Of a stretch of 22,227 nucleotides of DNA, positions 20,701 through 22,227 are shown piece by piece; positions within the stretch are counted from its first letter, which is position 1, and each line of letters starts with the position of its first letter. Origin of the DNA: Ophiosphaerella korrae (lineage: Eukaryota > Ascomycota > Dothideomycetes > Pleosporales > Phaeosphaeriaceae); contig JALNQF010000564.1 in the NCBI GenBank assembly GCA_028456385.1, forward strand, positions 1-22,227, given 5' to 3'. Made by a program: the position numbers and the translations under genes. The notes under the pieces are model-generated. The model searched no databases, was not told where the DNA came from, and saw only the letters and a list, made by a program, of their open reading frames with translations.

Positions 20701-21850
20701 GGTACTTAAGTATTAATATAGCTCTAGTAGAAATAGAGGGATATCCTTAAAGTCTTCTTGTATAACCTAAATACAAGTATACCTTAATATCTTTATAGTA
20801 ATATTCTACTATGTTTAGACTATACTAGTAACACTAGTGTATAGGAAGTATAGTTTCTTCTCCTCTTGTTTATCTAGTATAGCAATATATTTTAATATAT
20901 TTAGCTATAACTCTACTTTACTTAGAATATCTAGAAACTTAGTATTAGTAATCTATAGATTTGTTTGCGCTGTTATCTATTATAGTATAATAAGCTAGTA
21001 TTACTTTTTTTCTTATGTTACCTATATCTTTACTTCTTGCAATTGCTTCCTTAGTTGCTAAGTAGATATAGATAGGATATTCGAAGTATAGTGTAGGGAT
21101 AGATTAATTATAGACGGGTCGATTAGTAATAGATTGTATAAGGATAGATTGTGCGAGGATAGATCGTGCGAGGATAGATTGTACAAGGATAGATTGTGCG
21201 AAGATAGATTGTAGAGTAGTGTTATACCTAGTGTAGTAGTTTTATCTACAATTAAATAGTTAGTTAGTTACTAATTAGTAGCTACTAGTATAGGACTTAC
21301 TATTATTGTATACCTTAAAGTAACGCGTAAGTTGTAGAGAGCTAAATTGTAGTAGTGTAGATAGGAAGAATCTCTAACTTAGGATAATTACAGCTTGTTC
21401 TATATACTATTCCTCTTAATACTACTTAGTACCCTTTAGTACGTAAATATTATGTGCTTTATAGATATACTATATAATATTACTCTTAGCTACTTAGCTA
21501 CTACTAATATAGTTGTAGTGTAAACAGCGATATAACTTATAGTAGAGAGTAAGGCTATTAATCTGCTTAATAGGCTCGTTTAGGAGATAGAGTTAATAGT
21601 ATTCTTAGACTAACCTAACCTCCTTATTAGCTTCTTTAACCTTATTAGCAATGTTCCTCCTAATATTTAGTAGTATAGTACGGTGCTCTTTGTCGAAATA
21701 AGCTTTAACTTTAGTAAGTAGGATAACGTATTAGTATAGGGCGTATATAATAATTTAGTAAACTTAGTTAATATATATATATTTTAGTATATCGCTAGTG
21801 TAGTCTACTATTTTAGAATGTACTCTTAGAAAGGAGAGATATATTTTAAC
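17730..21850 (-). pseudogene. Decayed OrsD-RecQ helicase, TLH type, copy 2
   Basis: Same architecture and orientation as copy 1 but divergent in sequence. An OrsD-like region lies at about 21400-21830 (DILKYIYIN, KVKAYFDKEHRTI, YKLYRCLHYNYIS), followed by a helical middle and a pre-helicase block (LQELSKEDVDKILEELDNKV near 19150-19200; TQFRGEQERVLKAIL near 18850-18890, with TAG/TAA read as Gln). Motif I is TSTRSRKSLIF near 18770-18800, motif II DEFY at 18508-18519 (usually DECH), motif V VATNIFTASINIPNI near 18040-18084, and motif VI QESRRSSRNS at 17962-17991 (usually QESGRAGRDG). A partly kept RecQ zinc region, CNIYK, is at 17749-17763. Frames differ between the OrsD part and the helicase, so an indel or intron lies between. 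More TG/CA and several Cys/His remain than in copy 1. Confidence 0.85.
21131..21215 (-). repeat. 15-bp minisatellite within TLH copy 2
   Basis: Units agattgtgcgaggat start at 21131, 21146, 21161, 21176, 21191 and (partly) 21206. On the minus strand one frame reads a five-residue repeat, SILAQ or SILVQ. It lies just downstream of the OrsD region, where a linker would be expected. Several units keep TG, so mutation here was incomplete. Confidence 0.85.
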
Positions 21851-21859
21851 CCCCTACTA

Positions 21860-22227
21860 TAGCTGAATTCCTATAGGCTAGTGCGTATACATGCTCCTAG
21901 ATAAATATTATTGCGCTCTGTAACAAATTATAGATTACGTATTCCTAGCTAATACTAGTTATAAGATATACTAAAAATACATTATAGCCTTGTTAGTATT
22001 ATCTATTGTAGCTAAATCTATTCTAGATACACATATAAAGTAGGCCTTATTCTATAAAGTTACTTGTATTACTACTAATAGACCTATTTACGCCGAACTA
22101 CTAGGCGAAACTAAACTAACTTACGTATTTGTTACTTTAATACTAGATGCAGCCTTACGTTAGATAACCTATTTAACTCTAAAAAATAAGCTATTACAGT
22201 ATATTAAGCGTATATATTTAATATATT
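21860..22227. other. Unassigned right end
   Basis: Upstream of TLH copy 2. A plus-strand frame at about 21981-22160 has only two TAG stops in 60 codons and reads, for example, RPIYAELLGETKLTYVFVTL (22080-22139), but I recognise no family. It could be the 5' part of a divergent gene cut by the window edge, or chance. The last 60 bases are simple AT-rich sequence. Confidence 0.25.

Noticed and set aside
1..22227. Non-nuclear or bacterial origin (mitochondrial or AT-rich prokaryote)
   Set aside because: No intact genes, tRNA or rRNA are seen. CpG is kept while CpA/TpG is lost, and relics of fungal helicases and a pogo-type transposase are present.

Overview
This window looks like a heavily mutated, AT-rich block from the nuclear genome of a filamentous ascomycete (Pezizomycotina), probably subtelomeric. 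CpA and TpG are strongly depleted and TpA is greatly inflated, while CpG survives. That is the signature of repeat-induced point mutation (RIP). There is no intact gene. When TAG/TAA are read as mutated Gln/Trp codons, long decayed reading frames with recognisable protein families appear, nearly all on the minus strand. The few open frames long enough to stand out by eye are antisense or low-complexity shadows. I saw no rRNA, tRNA, CRISPR or bacterial gene organisation.

Layout from left to right. Positions 44-820 hold three tandem copies of a 259-bp repeat with hairpin-forming 42-bp sub-repeats. Positions about 900-5265 (minus) hold a near full-length decayed RecQ-type helicase with an N-terminal OrsD-like (DUF3505) zinc-binding region, the architecture of fungal telomere-linked helicases (TLH). 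Positions 5390-7560 hold two unidentified decayed frames, one on each strand. Positions 7982-8240 are a 98-bp tandem repeat running into a truncated pogo/Fot1-type transposase (plus, to about 8590). Positions 8830-9280 are hairpins and a 40-bp AT-rich array. Positions 9290-9960 hold another unidentified minus-strand frame, and 10096-10234 a 33-bp array.

Positions about 10440-15762 (minus) are a decayed SNF2-family ATPase with a Lys/Thr repeat region, a possible small zinc-binding motif and recognisable motifs I, V and VI. Positions 16015-16440 are a foldback element whose arm has grown into a 48-bp tandem array. Positions about 16440-17720 hold an unidentified minus-strand frame with an Asn-rich stretch. 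Positions about 17730-21850 (minus) hold a second, divergent OrsD-RecQ helicase. The last 370 bases hold nothing I can name.

Taken together, two TLH-type RecQ paralogues flank an SNF2 helicase, all in the same orientation, with minisatellites and a family of short foldback elements between and inside them. The left half (about 840-9000) is mutated nearly to saturation. The right half (about 10.4-22 kb) keeps more TG/CA, so the blocks probably differ in age or in number of RIP cycles. The function of the helicases is inferred from family only. None of these copies could make a full protein.
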